DNA from: JAFLCL01 sp964502175
GTDB lineage: Bacteria; Myxococcota_A; Polyangia; Polyangiales; Sandaracinaceae
Length of the DNA stretch: 64,000 bases
Direction of reading: 5' to 3'
Assembly: GCA_964502175.1 (NCBI GenBank)
Contig: CAZCVE010000048.1
Coordinates: forward strand, 1 to 64,000
The position numbers were made by a program, and so were the translations under genes. This document shows positions 1 through 8,233 of this stretch, one piece after another. Below the pieces are notes generated by a model. The model searched no databases. It was not told the DNA's origin and worked only from the letters and a program-made list of their open reading frames with translations. Positions within the stretch are counted from its first letter, which is position 1. Every line of letters begins with the position of its first letter.

Positions 1-1
1 C

Positions 2-94
2 TTCTCGGCGTTCTACGGAGAGAAGCTGGGCGGAGCTGTCGTCGCGGCCCTCACTTGCGTGGAGACCTCGCGTGGCTCGTCTCCGTCTCGATGA
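2..94 (+). CDS. C-terminal end of an unidentified protein (cut by window edge)
   Basis: An open frame enters from the left edge and ends at a TGA at 92-94, giving about 30 residues. The visible tail is FSAFYGEKLGG followed by a hydrophobic stretch and a Ser/Arg-rich end. Third positions are only moderately GC-rich, so coding status is uncertain. No family can be recognised from so short a piece; it could also be a chance open frame. Confidence 0.28.
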   Translation, partial: FSAFYGEKLGGAVVAALTCVETSRGSSPSR

Positions 95-473
95 ACCGGA
101 CGCTCGCCCTCGCGTGACACCCGCGTGGCGGCCGATCTCGATCGAGGAGTCCACGTCTCTGATGCAGGCAAGCGTCGGCGCTCGATCGATGAGAGGACTG
201 GGCGACACGTGACGCCTGTCGCGCAACGCAGATGGAGAGCGCGCTCGTGCGGGCTCTTCTGTGTCGATCGTCGAGGCCTGGAGGCTCGCGTCGCGACGGG
301 CGCATCCGTGAGGCACGGCCGCGTCGCGTCTGCCTCTCTCCTTTCCGACGCGGCCGGCGAGGTTCATCGCGAGGAGACGCCCGTGAGGTACGGCGCTCTG
401 CTCCATCGCCAAACGCAGCTCGAGAACGCGAGGAGGGGTTCGCCCAGGCGGGGCGCGGGATCGTTCAACGCTG
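95..473. other. Non-coding upstream region, nothing convincing
   Basis: Several open frames cross this stretch on both strands, but they are arginine-rich translations typical of shadow frames in GC-rich DNA and show no domain, signal peptide or ribosome-binding site. I see no RNA gene or strong hairpin. It most likely holds the 3' flank of the preceding gene and the upstream control region of the gene starting at 489. Confidence 0.4.
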
Positions 474-479
474 TACGAT
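474..479 (+). promoter_or_regulatory. -10 box (TACGAT), putative leaderless promoter
   Basis: TACGAT ends 9 bases before the ATG at 489, and no Shine-Dalgarno sequence lies between them. No good -35 hexamer is visible. It is placed here because the same arrangement recurs at many starts in the window. Confidence 0.4.
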
Positions 480-488
480 GCGCGCCCG

Positions 489-2417
489 ATGGCGCTCGTG
501 CGCGGAGATCGAGACGGCAGCTTGGATCGCGTGGCGCTGACGCTCGCGGGCTTCGTGCCGTTTTTCGCATACGTCGCCACGGCATCGGGCTTCGCGTTCT
601 GGCTCGACAGCGGGGAGCTGCTCGCGGCGGGCGTCGATCTCGACATCGCGCATCCGCCGGGGCATCCGCTCGCGTCGATCGTGTCGCGCGCGTTCGCGTA
701 CCTGCCGATCGGTCCGCTCGCGTTCCGCGTCGCCGTGGGGCAAGCGAGCTGCGCGGCGATCGCGAGCATGTTCTTCCACCGCGCGGTGGTGACGACGCTG
801 CGCGCGCAGGGCGTGCGGCACGATCTCGTCGTCTTGCCCACCGCCGTGGGCGCGAGCTGGCTCGCGACGCTCTCGTACGGGTTCTGGCTGCAGGCCGTTC
901 GCCCGGAGGTCTACGCGCTCGAGGCGATGCTCCTCGCGATCGTGATCGAGCGCGTCGTCGCGCTCGAGGCGCGCTGGCCCACGCTCGACCTCGCGCCGCT
1001 CCATCACGCTGGGCTCGCGCTGGGTCTCGGCCTCGCCAACCACCACTTCATGGCGTTCCTCGTGGTGCCAGCGCTCTTGCCGACGATCGCGCGCGTGGTG
1101 CGCGCGCGAGGTGTCCGCTCGCTCGCGATCTTCTCTCTCGCGGTGCTCGCGGGGCTCGCGACGTACGTCTACCTGCCGATCCGCGCGAGCACGCATCCGC
1201 CGATCGATCTCGGGCATCCGACGGATCTCGCGAGCTTCTTCTGGGTCGTGTCCGCGCGCGCCTACCAAGGCACGCACGCGCTCGAGGCCGATCCGCTCGG
1301 CGTGCGCGTGCTCGACGTGATCGTCGCGCTCGCCGAGGATCTGCACCTCGTCACGCTCTTCGTCGCGCTGCTCGGCGCGTACGTGCTCGTGCGCGCGGAC
1401 GGCGCGCGACGCATCGGCCTCGTGTGGCTCGCCGTCGCGCTGTTCGGGGCGCTCGGCCGCGCGATGCTCGGCTTCGTCAGCGGCAACCCCGACGCGCTCG
1501 GCTACCTGATGCCGACGATCATGGCGATCGTCGCGCTCGCGGCGGCCTTCGTGGGCGCGGTCACGGTGCTGCTCTCGGGCGAGGCTGACGAGTCCGCGCC
1601 GCGTCCCGAGAAGAACGTGCGCGCCGGCGCGCGGCCCCGCGATCGTGCGCCGATCGTCGGCGTGGTCCTCGCGCTCGGGCTCTTCGTGGGCGGTGGATGG
1701 CAGCTCCGCGTGGGCGCCTCGCACGCGAGCTTGCGCGCGTTCACCACGACCGACTCGTTCGATGGTCCGCGCTACCGCGACCTGCCGACGCGCGCGGTGC
1801 TCGTGGCCTACTACCCGCAGACCGTGTTCCGACACTTCTCGGCGCGCGCGATCGAGGCGAGCCGACCCGACGTGACGATCGTGCCGATGCCGTTCCTCGG
1901 CTATCCGGGGATGATCGAGGGCCTCGTCGATCGCGAGCCCGCGCTCGCAGGCACGCTGCGCGGCTACCTGATCGAGGGCGAGCTGCGGCAGCCCGACGTG
2001 CAGAGCCTCGCGGCCGAGAGACCGCTGATCCTCGAGATGGATCCGCGCGTGCCGATCTCGCTCATCGAGACCGTGGTGCCCACGGGCCTGCTCTACGGCG
2101 TCGAGCCCGGCGGCGCGGCGGACACCGACGTGACGCGCGGCGCGCGCGTGCGTGAGGCGATCCTCGAGCGCCTCTACGCCGACCTCGGAGACCAAGTCCG
2201 GAGCAGCCCCGAGACGCGCGAGCAGCTGGTGTGGCTGCACTACATGGACGCGATCTTCTTCGCGCGGCTCGGCGCGCGCGAGGCCGCGCAGCACGCGGTC
2301 GCGCGTGGACTCGCGCTCGCGCCCGAGGCCGCCGAGCTCGTGGCGCTGCGCGCTGCGCTGGCCGAAGGCGAAGGCCCGATCGACGTCACCCCGTTCCTCG
2401 TCGCGCCCTCCGAGTGA
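489..2417 (+). CDS. DUF2723 / GT117-type membrane glycosyltransferase-like protein
   Basis: A 642-residue polytopic membrane protein. The N-terminal part carries the hallmark motifs of DUF2723 (PF11028): a DSGE motif at residues 40-43 and HPPGHPL at 55-61. The first lies after the first membrane segment (about 18-38). Several further hydrophobic helices follow, up to about residue 360. The C-terminal third is soluble and ends with a helical TPR-like stretch. Family members in the GT117 group are linked to protein O-mannosylation or cell-surface glycosylation from lipid-linked donors; that role is inferred here. The ATG at 489 is chosen because it starts just before the first membrane helix and has a TACGAT box 9 bases upstream. 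The polymerase gene follows after 7 bases, so the two are probably co-transcribed. Confidence 0.8.
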   Translation: MALVRGDRDGSLDRVALTLAGFVPFFAYVATASGFAFWLDSGELLAAGVDLDIAHPPGHPLASIVSRAFAYLPIGPLAFRVAVGQASCAAIASMFFHRAVVTTLRAQGVRHDLVVLPTAVGASWLATLSYGFWLQAVRPEVYALEAMLLAIVIERVVALEARWPTLDLAPLHHAGLALGLGLANHHFMAFLVVPALLPTIARVVRARGVRSLAIFSLAVLAGLATYVYLPIRASTHPPIDLGHPTDLASFFWVVSARAYQGTHALEADPLGVRVLDVIVALAEDLHLVTLFVALLGAYVLVRADGARRIGLVWLAVALFGALGRAMLGFVSGNPDALGYLMPTIMAIVALAAAFVGAVTVLLSGEADESAPRPEKNVRAGARPRDRAPIVGVVLALGLFVGGGWQLRVGASHASLRAFTTTDSFDGPRYRDLPTRAVLVAYYPQTVFRHFSARAIEASRPDVTIVPMPFLGYPGMIEGLVDREPALAGTLRGYLIEGELRQPDVQSLAAERPLILEMDPRVPISLIETVVPTGLLYGVEPGGAADTDVTRGARVREAILERLYADLGDQVRSSPETREQLVWLHYMDAIFFARLGAREAAQHAVARGLALAPEAAELVALRAALAEGEGPIDVTPFLVAPSE

Positions 2418-2424
2418 CGCGCCC

Positions 2425-4860
2425 GTGAGCGATCCTGCGATCTCGTGTTTCCTCCTGTCGCGCGAGTGGCGCGATGGGCGTCGCGGCGTCGAGGTGACGC
2501 TGTGGGGGCTCTCGGACGAAGGCGCGGTGAAGGTCGTGTGCGAGACCGAGGCGGTGATGTTCGTGCCGCGTCGCGTCGCACGCGAGCTCACCGATCGCGT
2601 GGGAGCGCGTCGCGAAGAGGTGGAGCTCCGCTCGCTCTCCGGCGAGGCCGTGGACGCGCTCTACTTCGCCAACCAGCGCGCGCTGATCACGGCGCGCGAC
2701 GCGCTGAGGGCGGAGCTCGCGATCCCGCTCGAGAGCGACCTCAAGCCCTCCGATCGCTTCGTGATGGAGCGCTTCGTGACCGGCGCGTTCGAGGTGAAGG
2801 GACGCGTCACGACGGGGCGCGTGGGCAAGGGTCCGGAGGTGCGCGTCGTGCGCGACGCGCGCGTTCGCGGGATCGAGCGTCCGGGTCGTGGCGCGCTCCC
2901 GCTGCTCACGGCCCTCTCGCTCGACCTCGAGACCGACGGGCCGGACGGCGCGCTGCTCTCGTTCGCGCTCGTCGTGCGTGGGCCGCTCCGTCACGACGGG
3001 ATCCCGCGCGAGTCGGTCGTCGTGGTGCGTCCGCCCGAGCGCGACTCGATCCCCGGCGAGCGTGAATACGACGCGTCGCTCTCGTTCGTGCACGACGAGC
3101 GCGCGCTGGTGCAGACGCTGCTCGACCGCATCGCGCTGCTCGATCCGGACGTGATCCTCGGCTGGAACGTGATCGAGTTCGACCTCACCGTGCTCGAGGA
3201 GCGGTGTCGCCTGCTCGGCGTGCCGTTCGTGCTCGGGCGGAACGCAGAGCCTGCGCGTGTGTTGCCCGGCGATCGTGGGCAGGTCTCGATCGCACGCATC
3301 CCGGGGCGTGTCGTGCTCGACGGCATCGCGACGCTGAAGAACGCGACGTGGAGCTTCGAGCGCTACGGCCTCGAGCACGTGGCGCGCGAGCTCCTCGGTC
3401 GAGGCAAGAAGATCGAGGCGAAGGCGCAGAGCAAGCAGGAGAAGATCGACGAGATCAGGCGCATGGCGCGTGAAGATCCGCGCGCGCTCGCGGCGTACAA
3501 CCTCGAGGACGCGCGCCTCGCCGCGGACATCTTCGAGAAGGCCGACCTCCTCGGCTTCGCGTTCTCGCGCGCCGAGCTCGTGGGCCTGCCGCTCGATCGA
3601 CAAGGAGGTTCGGTCGCGGCGTTCGATCACCTCTACCTGCCGCGGCTGCATCGCGCGGGCTTCGTCGCGCCCGACGTGGGCGTCGAGGTGGAGGCGGTGC
3701 AGAGCCCCGGCGGCGAGGTGCTCGAGAGCGTGCCGGGTCTTCATCGAGAGGTGCTGTCGTTCGACTTCCGCAGCCTCTATCCGTCGATCATCCGCACGTT
3801 CAAGATCGACCCGCTCGGTCTCCAGCTCGCGCTCCACGCCACGCTGACGAGCGACCAACGCGCGTCGCTCGTGCCGGGCTTCGATGGCGCGTCGTTCACG
3901 CGCGAGCCCTCGATCCTGCCGCCGCTGATCGATCGGCTCACCGACGCGCGGCGGGAGGCGCAGGCCGAGGGCAACGAGGCGCTGTCTCGCGCGATCAAGA
4001 TCCAGATGAACTCGTTCTACGGCGTGCTCGGCACCCCGGGCTGTCGCTTCTTCGATCCGCGCCTCGCGAGCTCGATCACGCGCCGCGGTCATCAGGTGAT
4101 CCACCGCGCCAAGCGCTTCTTCGAAGACGAAGGTCTGCGCGTGCTCTACGGCGACACCGACTCGCTCTTCGTGCACGTCGAGCCGCGCGCGAAGGGCGAG
4201 GCTGCGCGCGCCCTCGGCAAGGAGCTCGTGGCGCGCGCGAACCGGATGTTCGCCGAGGAGATCACGCGCGACCACGATCTCGTGAGCGCGCTCGAGCTGC
4301 GCTTCGATCAGCACTTCGCGGTGTTCTTGATGCCGACGATGCGCGGCACCGACATCGGATCGAAGAAGCGCTATGCGGGCGCGATCTACAAAGAGGGCGG
4401 CACGCTCGAGCTCGTCCTCCGCGGGCTCGAGGCGGTGCGCACGGACTGGACGCCGCTCGCGCGTCGCGTGCAGAGGCAGCTGCTCGAGCGCGTGTTCACG
4501 AACCAGCCGTGGGAGAGCTGGCTCGTGGGGCTACGCGAGGATCTCGTGAAGGGCCGCCTCGATCGCGAGCTCGTCTACCGGAAGCGCCTGCGTCGCGATC
4601 TCGACGCGTACGGCGCCGCGCCTCCGCACGTGCGCGCGGCGCGGATGAAGGAGACCGCGACCGGCGAAGTGGCCGAGGGCGAGATCGAGTACGTGATGAC
4701 GAACAAGGGCCCGCTCCCCATCGAGCAGCTAACGAAGAGCGTCGCGATCGACTACGCGCACTACCTCGACAAGCAGCTCGCCCCCGCGTGCGACGTGGTG
4801 CTCCCGCTGCTCGGCACGAGCTTCAGCCGCTTGTGCGGCACCCAGCTGAGCTTGTTCTGA
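2425..4860 (+). CDS. polB: DNA polymerase, family B (Pol II type)
   Basis: An 811-residue replicative-fold polymerase, close to the length of E. coli Pol II (783). The 3'-5' exonuclease motifs are present: Exo I D167-L-E169, Exo II N248-x4-D253 and Exo III Y358-x3-D362. The polymerase motifs are motif A DFRSLYPSII from D447, motif B K525-x3-NSFYG and motif C YGDTDS at 575-580. All catalytic carboxylates are therefore in place for a proofreading polymerase; Pol II enzymes act in DNA repair and restart after damage. The open frame continues upstream into the previous gene, but the GTG at 2425, 8 bases after that gene's stop, gives a start that matches the family N-terminus. No intein is visible. 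It could instead be called a generic family B polymerase; the polymerase identity itself is secure. Confidence 0.93.
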   Translation: MSDPAISCFLLSREWRDGRRGVEVTLWGLSDEGAVKVVCETEAVMFVPRRVARELTDRVGARREEVELRSLSGEAVDALYFANQRALITARDALRAELAIPLESDLKPSDRFVMERFVTGAFEVKGRVTTGRVGKGPEVRVVRDARVRGIERPGRGALPLLTALSLDLETDGPDGALLSFALVVRGPLRHDGIPRESVVVVRPPERDSIPGEREYDASLSFVHDERALVQTLLDRIALLDPDVILGWNVIEFDLTVLEERCRLLGVPFVLGRNAEPARVLPGDRGQVSIARIPGRVVLDGIATLKNATWSFERYGLEHVARELLGRGKKIEAKAQSKQEKIDEIRRMAREDPRALAAYNLEDARLAADIFEKADLLGFAFSRAELVGLPLDRQGGSVAAFDHLYLPRLHRAGFVAPDVGVEVEAVQSPGGEVLESVPGLHREVLSFDFRSLYPSIIRTFKIDPLGLQLALHATLTSDQRASLVPGFDGASFTREPSILPPLIDRLTDARREAQAEGNEALSRAIKIQMNSFYGVLGTPGCRFFDPRLASSITRRGHQVIHRAKRFFEDEGLRVLYGDTDSLFVHVEPRAKGEAARALGKELVARANRMFAEEITRDHDLVSALELRFDQHFAVFLMPTMRGTDIGSKKRYAGAIYKEGGTLELVLRGLEAVRTDWTPLARRVQRQLLERVFTNQPWESWLVGLREDLVKGRLDRELVYRKRLRRDLDAYGAAPPHVRAARMKETATGEVAEGEIEYVMTNKGPLPIEQLTKSVAIDYAHYLDKQLAPACDVVLPLLGTSFSRLCGTQLSLF

Positions 4861-4887
4861 CGGGCTCGCGCTCGAACGAAGCGGGGT

Positions 4888-5095
4888 TGAAGCGGGGTCA
4901 CTCTCGCGCTTCCAACCTCCGGAAATCACTGAGAGAAAATGGCCGCAATGACGCGATGCCGTTTTGCTGAGGAATTCGAGCGCTCGACGACACGCAAACA
5001 CGTGGCGTTTCCTTGGGTTTTCGGCATCGCGTCATTGGCCCTGAATTCCGCCAATGAGTCAGGGTGGTTGCGAGGCCGAGAGTGACCCCGCTTCA
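4888..5095. repeat. 208-bp imperfect inverted-repeat element between convergent genes
   Basis: The outer arms are perfect 19-base inverted repeats: TGAAGCGGGGTCACTCTCG at 4888-4906 and its complement at 5077-5095, which includes the stop codon of the minus-strand gene. Inner arms at 4947-4961 (AATGACGCGATGCCG) and 5022-5036 are perfect 15-base inverted repeats. The 60-base centre contains GAATTC, GAGCGCTC and CACGTG palindromes. The element is more AT-rich than its surroundings. Both arms, read outward in one frame, would encode similar peptides (LKRGHSR...NDAMP). It may be a small non-autonomous mobile element or interspersed repeat, or a large bidirectional terminator. Confidence 0.7.
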
Positions 5096-6118
5096 GGGCG
5101 CGGCGGCGGCGCACTGGGCGCGGTCGGCGGCTTGGGGGCGGGAGAGGCGGAATGTTGCCGTGCGCGTGGCCGGCGCTTCGGGAGGGGACCACTGGATGCG
5201 GAAGAGGCGCGTCGTGTCCGAGATCGCGTCGCCCGCCGCGGCCGTCGCGTGGAGCTCGATCTCGACGAGCGGGCCACCGTCCGAGCCGTGCGCGGTGCGC
5301 GAGCGCGCGGTCACGTTCATCTCGAGCGTGTGCGCGGCCGCGGTGAGCAGGCACTGCACGTTCTCGCTGCTCACGACCTGACCGCCGTCGGGGCCGAAGG
5401 GCCACACGTCGTGTCCGTCGAGACGGATCGTGCCGCCCACGCCCGCCGCGTTCATCACGCGCAGCTGGTAGAAGTGGTTGCGCGACGCCGCGGGGATGCG
5501 CATCGCCTCGGGACGCGCGGGCGTCGCGAACGTCGGGTTGAGCGGCTCGACGCCCTCCGTGCGCGTGTCGATGGTGCCCGAGCGCTCGCCCGCGATCAGC
5601 GCGCCTGCCCAGATCGCGACGACGCCTGCCGCGGGCTGCGAGAGCGTGAGGCCCGCGTGGTAGCTGCCTCCGGGGAGATCGTCGTTGCAGTGCCACACGC
5701 CCGCCGCGTCGCGCACCGCGATCACGCTGTCGGCGTCGGCGCTCGCCTGGATGGTGAGCGTGTCCACGCCCGCCGGAACGCGGACGAGCTTGTCGGGATC
5801 GCGTCCCACGAACCCCACACACGTGCGCGGCAGACCGAGCGACGAGAGATCGACGTCGCCACCCGTCGGCGTGGACGAGCTCTCCTCCTCGTTCGTCCCG
5901 AGCTCACGCGCCTGCGCATCCGCCGCAGGGATCGTGAGCGCGCTCGCGGCCGTGCCGTCGCCCGCCGCGGGCGGCTCGATCGTCACGCACGCCACGACAT
6001 CGCCACCGTCGCACGCCGTGCGGAGGAGCGCGTCGCGACGCTCGGTGTCGATCTCCGCGAGCGCCGTGCATGCCATCGGCATCTGCGCCTGCTCGCACGC
6101 GAACGAGAGCAGCTCACG
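5093..6118 (-). CDS. C-terminal part of a frameshifted Sel1-repeat lipoprotein
   Basis: This frame has no proper start of its own. Its first residues (RELLSFACEQAQMPMACTAL) continue the cysteine-paired Sel1-like helical repeats that break off in the neighbouring frame at 6114. After the repeats come an Asp/Glu/Ser/Thr-rich linker and two beta-rich regions. One has the pattern RTCVGFVG...VWHCNDDLPGG...AGLTLS, resembling bacterial pre-peptidase C-terminal modules and the lipoprotein at 20716. The first in-frame ATG is at 6082 but would start inside a repeat. I read 5093-6746 as one gene broken at a CG-dinucleotide run (6117-6124), where removal of one base restores the frame. The break may be a sequencing error or a real mutation. 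Confidence 0.6.
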   Translation of the reverse strand, partial: RELLSFACEQAQMPMACTALAEIDTERRDALLRTACDGGDVVACVTIEPPAAGDGTAASALTIPAADAQARELGTNEEESSSTPTGGDVDLSSLGLPRTCVGFVGRDPDKLVRVPAGVDTLTIQASADADSVIAVRDAAGVWHCNDDLPGGSYHAGLTLSQPAAGVVAIWAGALIAGERSGTIDTRTEGVEPLNPTFATPARPEAMRIPAASRNHFYQLRVMNAAGVGGTIRLDGHDVWPFGPDGGQVVSSENVQCLLTAAAHTLEMNVTARSRTAHGSDGGPLVEIELHATAAAGDAISDTTRLFRIQWSPPEAPATRTATFRLSRPQAADRAQCAAAAP

Positions 6119-6746
6119 CGCGCGTCGCGTCGGCCTCCATGCCGAGGCCGTGCTGCGCCGCCTGACCCTGGAAGTAACAAGCGAACGTGTTGCCGGCCTG
6201 ACAGGCCGCGTCGTAGCGACGCACCGCGTCCTCGGGGTCCGTCGTGCCGCCGATGCCGCTCATGTGGAGGCGCGCGAGACCGCCGCACGCGTCGGCGATG
6301 CCGTCGTCGCACGCGGTCGCGTAGAGCTCGGCGACGCGCTCGCCTTGATCCGCGCGGTTGTCGAAGAGCGCCGCCCCGAGCCACGCGCAGCCCCACGCGT
6401 CACCGCCTTGGCAGCCGCGCTCGAGCAGGCCGATGCCGCGGTCGATGTCGCGCCCGACGATCTCACCGGTCGCGAGCACGAGGCCCGCTGTCGAGCATCC
6501 GCAGGCATTGCCTGCCTCGCAGGAGCGCTCGATCGCTGCCATGCCGGACGCGTCACCGGAGCGAACCGAGCGCGCACCCGCGACGTAGTCGTCCATCGCG
6601 GGCGAGTTGGGCACCGAGCACACGATGGGCTCTTCGCCACCGCTCGTCCCTCCCGAGCCCGAGCCTTCGCTCGCGCCTCCGCCACAGCCCATCGCCACGA
6701 TCGACACGCACGCCGCGAGGGCGCAGTTCTTGAGGTCCGTCCGCAT
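6114..6746 (-). CDS. N-terminal part of a Sel1-repeat lipoprotein (frameshifted)
   Basis: 210 residues. The start at 6746 gives a lipoprotein signal peptide with the lipobox VAMGC, followed by a Gly/Ser linker. Four or more Sel1-like repeats of about 36 residues follow, each with a cysteine pair and a G-x-A-x-A-C-type core (for example GDAWGCAWLGAAL and GNTFACYFQG). Sel1 repeats form helical scaffolds for protein contacts, here predicted on the membrane surface. The frame ends at a TGA directly before a (CG)4 run, and the repeat series continues in the next frame (5093-6118). The gene lies 60 bases downstream of the 6807-7463 gene on the same strand. Confidence 0.65.
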   Translation of the reverse strand: MRTDLKNCALAACVSIVAMGCGGGASEGSGSGGTSGGEEPIVCSVPNSPAMDDYVAGARSVRSGDASGMAAIERSCEAGNACGCSTAGLVLATGEIVGRDIDRGIGLLERGCQGGDAWGCAWLGAALFDNRADQGERVAELYATACDDGIADACGGLARLHMSGIGGTTDPEDAVRRYDAACQAGNTFACYFQGQAAQHGLGMEADATRA

Positions 6747-6806
6747 GCGGGGAGCCTGGAGGATCACGAGGCCCGAGGGCAATGGTCTCGTGATCGCCCA
6801 CGAACG

Positions 6807-7463
6807 TCAGAGATTCAGCGCTTCGATCAGCACCGAGGCGTCGTCGCGAGGCACGAGCACGCGCGGGATCTCTCGCCCGCCCGCGAAGAGCGCGCGCACG
6901 TCGTCGTCGATCGCGCTCGCGTCGATCAGATCGCCGTGCACGCGCACGCGCTGTCCCGCGTCGAGCTGGTGGAAGTGGCTCGTCATGCGCTCGATCACGC
7001 CCGACGCGAAGCGCACGTCGTGTCCGTCCACGAGCACCACCTCCTGCTCGTTGCGCACGAGGAAGCGGCCCGCGCCGCGATCCTCCGCGCGGAGGCGACC
7101 ACCCGCGCTGCTGCACGGCCGCGTGCACGCGCACGGGTTACAGCGATGGACGACGTGATCGAACGCGCAGCACGGACCCTCCTGCGACTCGACGAGCCGC
7201 AGCGGCACGACCACGCCTTCGATCGCGCGCGCCTTGCGTAGCGAGCGCACGAGCTTCTCTTCCGAGACCCCGCGAAGAGGCGCCCACTTGTTTCGTGCGA
7301 ACGCCGTCGCCGTGCTCGTGAGGACGATCGCGCCGAGGGCTGCACCGAGCTCGGGGACGATCACCGCACCGAGCGCGGCGTAGGCGGCGCCGAAGACGGC
7401 GAAGGCCGCGTAGGCTCTGCGCGCGGCGCGCCCCGTGTCTTTCGCGTAGTCGCCCACGATCAA
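6807..7463 (-). CDS. Unknown membrane protein with cysteine cluster
   Basis: A 218-residue protein that I do not recognise. Residues about 16-58 form one or two hydrophobic helices. A basic region follows, then a cysteine-rich segment with five cysteines in 20 residues (PCCAFDHVVHRCNPCACTRPC), then a C-terminal beta-rich domain (VLVDGHDVRF...VRVHGDL) resembling an NfeD/OB-like or Gide-type barrel. The cysteines could bind metal; this is inference. The ATG overlaps the stop of the upstream gene (ATGA), so translation is probably coupled to it. Confidence 0.6.
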   Translation of the reverse strand: MIVGDYAKDTGRAARRAYAAFAVFGAAYAALGAVIVPELGAALGAIVLTSTATAFARNKWAPLRGVSEEKLVRSLRKARAIEGVVVPLRLVESQEGPCCAFDHVVHRCNPCACTRPCSSAGGRLRAEDRGAGRFLVRNEQEVVLVDGHDVRFASGVIERMTSHFHQLDAGQRVRVHGDLIDASAIDDDVRALFAGGREIPRVLVPRDDASVLIEALNL

Positions 7464-8182
7464 CCCGCGATCGGCACGCCTGCGCGCGCGCGATCGATGC
7501 CGTCACGGAGCTGCGTCGCCTGGGCGCGATCCGCCTCGAAGCGCGCCGGATCGTCCTCGCGGAGACCTCGCGCGGTGTCCACGCCGTGGCGGAACGGCAG
7601 CTCCTGCTCGTAGCGCCGCTCGAACTCGGGGCCCGAGTCGCGTCCCGCGTACACCGCGTCTGCGCCCTGCGCGCCGACGTTCCGCACGCCGGTCGCGATG
7701 CTCATGAAGCGCTCGTGGTCCGAGTAGAAGAGACGCTCCGCGCGCGCAGCGCCGTCGCGGAACGCGGGGTTGTTCTCCATCTCGATGCGCGTCTCGGGAT
7801 CGTCGAGGCGACCCTCGAAGACGGCGAGCGCGCCGCGCATCATCTCGGAGTCGTAGGCGATGCCGTTCTGCTCGGCCTCGTAGATCGAGCCGATCCACAG
7901 CGCGTACGAGCCGACGATCGCTGCCAAGGCGGCGCCCTCGAGGGCTGCCGTTCCTGCGACGGTCGCCTCGGTGACGACGCCGGCGACCTCGGCCAGCTCG
8001 ATGCCGGCGCCGACCGCTTCGACCGCGGTGACACCGCCGTGCACCATCTCGAGGCGGGCGTGCGCCTCGTGATCGAGGCGATCCGCGGTGGCCTCGGCGT
8101 GGGTCGTGCGGACCACACCGCGGAGCGTGATGTCGAGCGTCTGGGTGGGAAGGGTGGTGGAACGAGCGATCGAGTCGACCAT
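7460..8182 (-). CDS. Unknown protein with a glycine/alanine-rich hydrophobic segment
   Basis: 240 residues, unrecognised. The N-terminus is soluble and polar (about 1-50, with His and Glu). Residues about 50-100 form a long Ala/Gly/Val-rich hydrophobic segment that could be two membrane helices. The C-terminal half is charged and helical (DNA-encoded repeats of ER, EF and AR). A good ribosome-binding site, AAGGAG, sits 8 to 10 bases upstream of the ATG at 8182, so this gene has a leader. It follows gltD by 51 bases and overlaps the next gene by 4 bases, so the two unknowns form an operon that may extend from gltBD. Confidence 0.6.
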   Translation of the reverse strand: MVDSIARSTTLPTQTLDITLRGVVRTTHAEATADRLDHEAHARLEMVHGGVTAVEAVGAGIELAEVAGVVTEATVAGTAALEGAALAAIVGSYALWIGSIYEAEQNGIAYDSEMMRGALAVFEGRLDDPETRIEMENNPAFRDGAARAERLFYSDHERFMSIATGVRNVGAQGADAVYAGRDSGPEFERRYEQELPFRHGVDTARGLREDDPARFEADRAQATQLRDGIDRARAGVPIAG

Positions 8183-8233
8183 GGGGGAGCTCCTTTCGAA
8201 AGCACCCTTGTCGGTGGCTCGGTCGCCGGGTTG

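Noticed and set aside
465..4314. Long minus-strand open frames (465-2591 and 2386-4314)
   Set aside because: They mirror the GT117-type and polymerase genes, lack start signals, and give Arg/Glu/His-rich composition.
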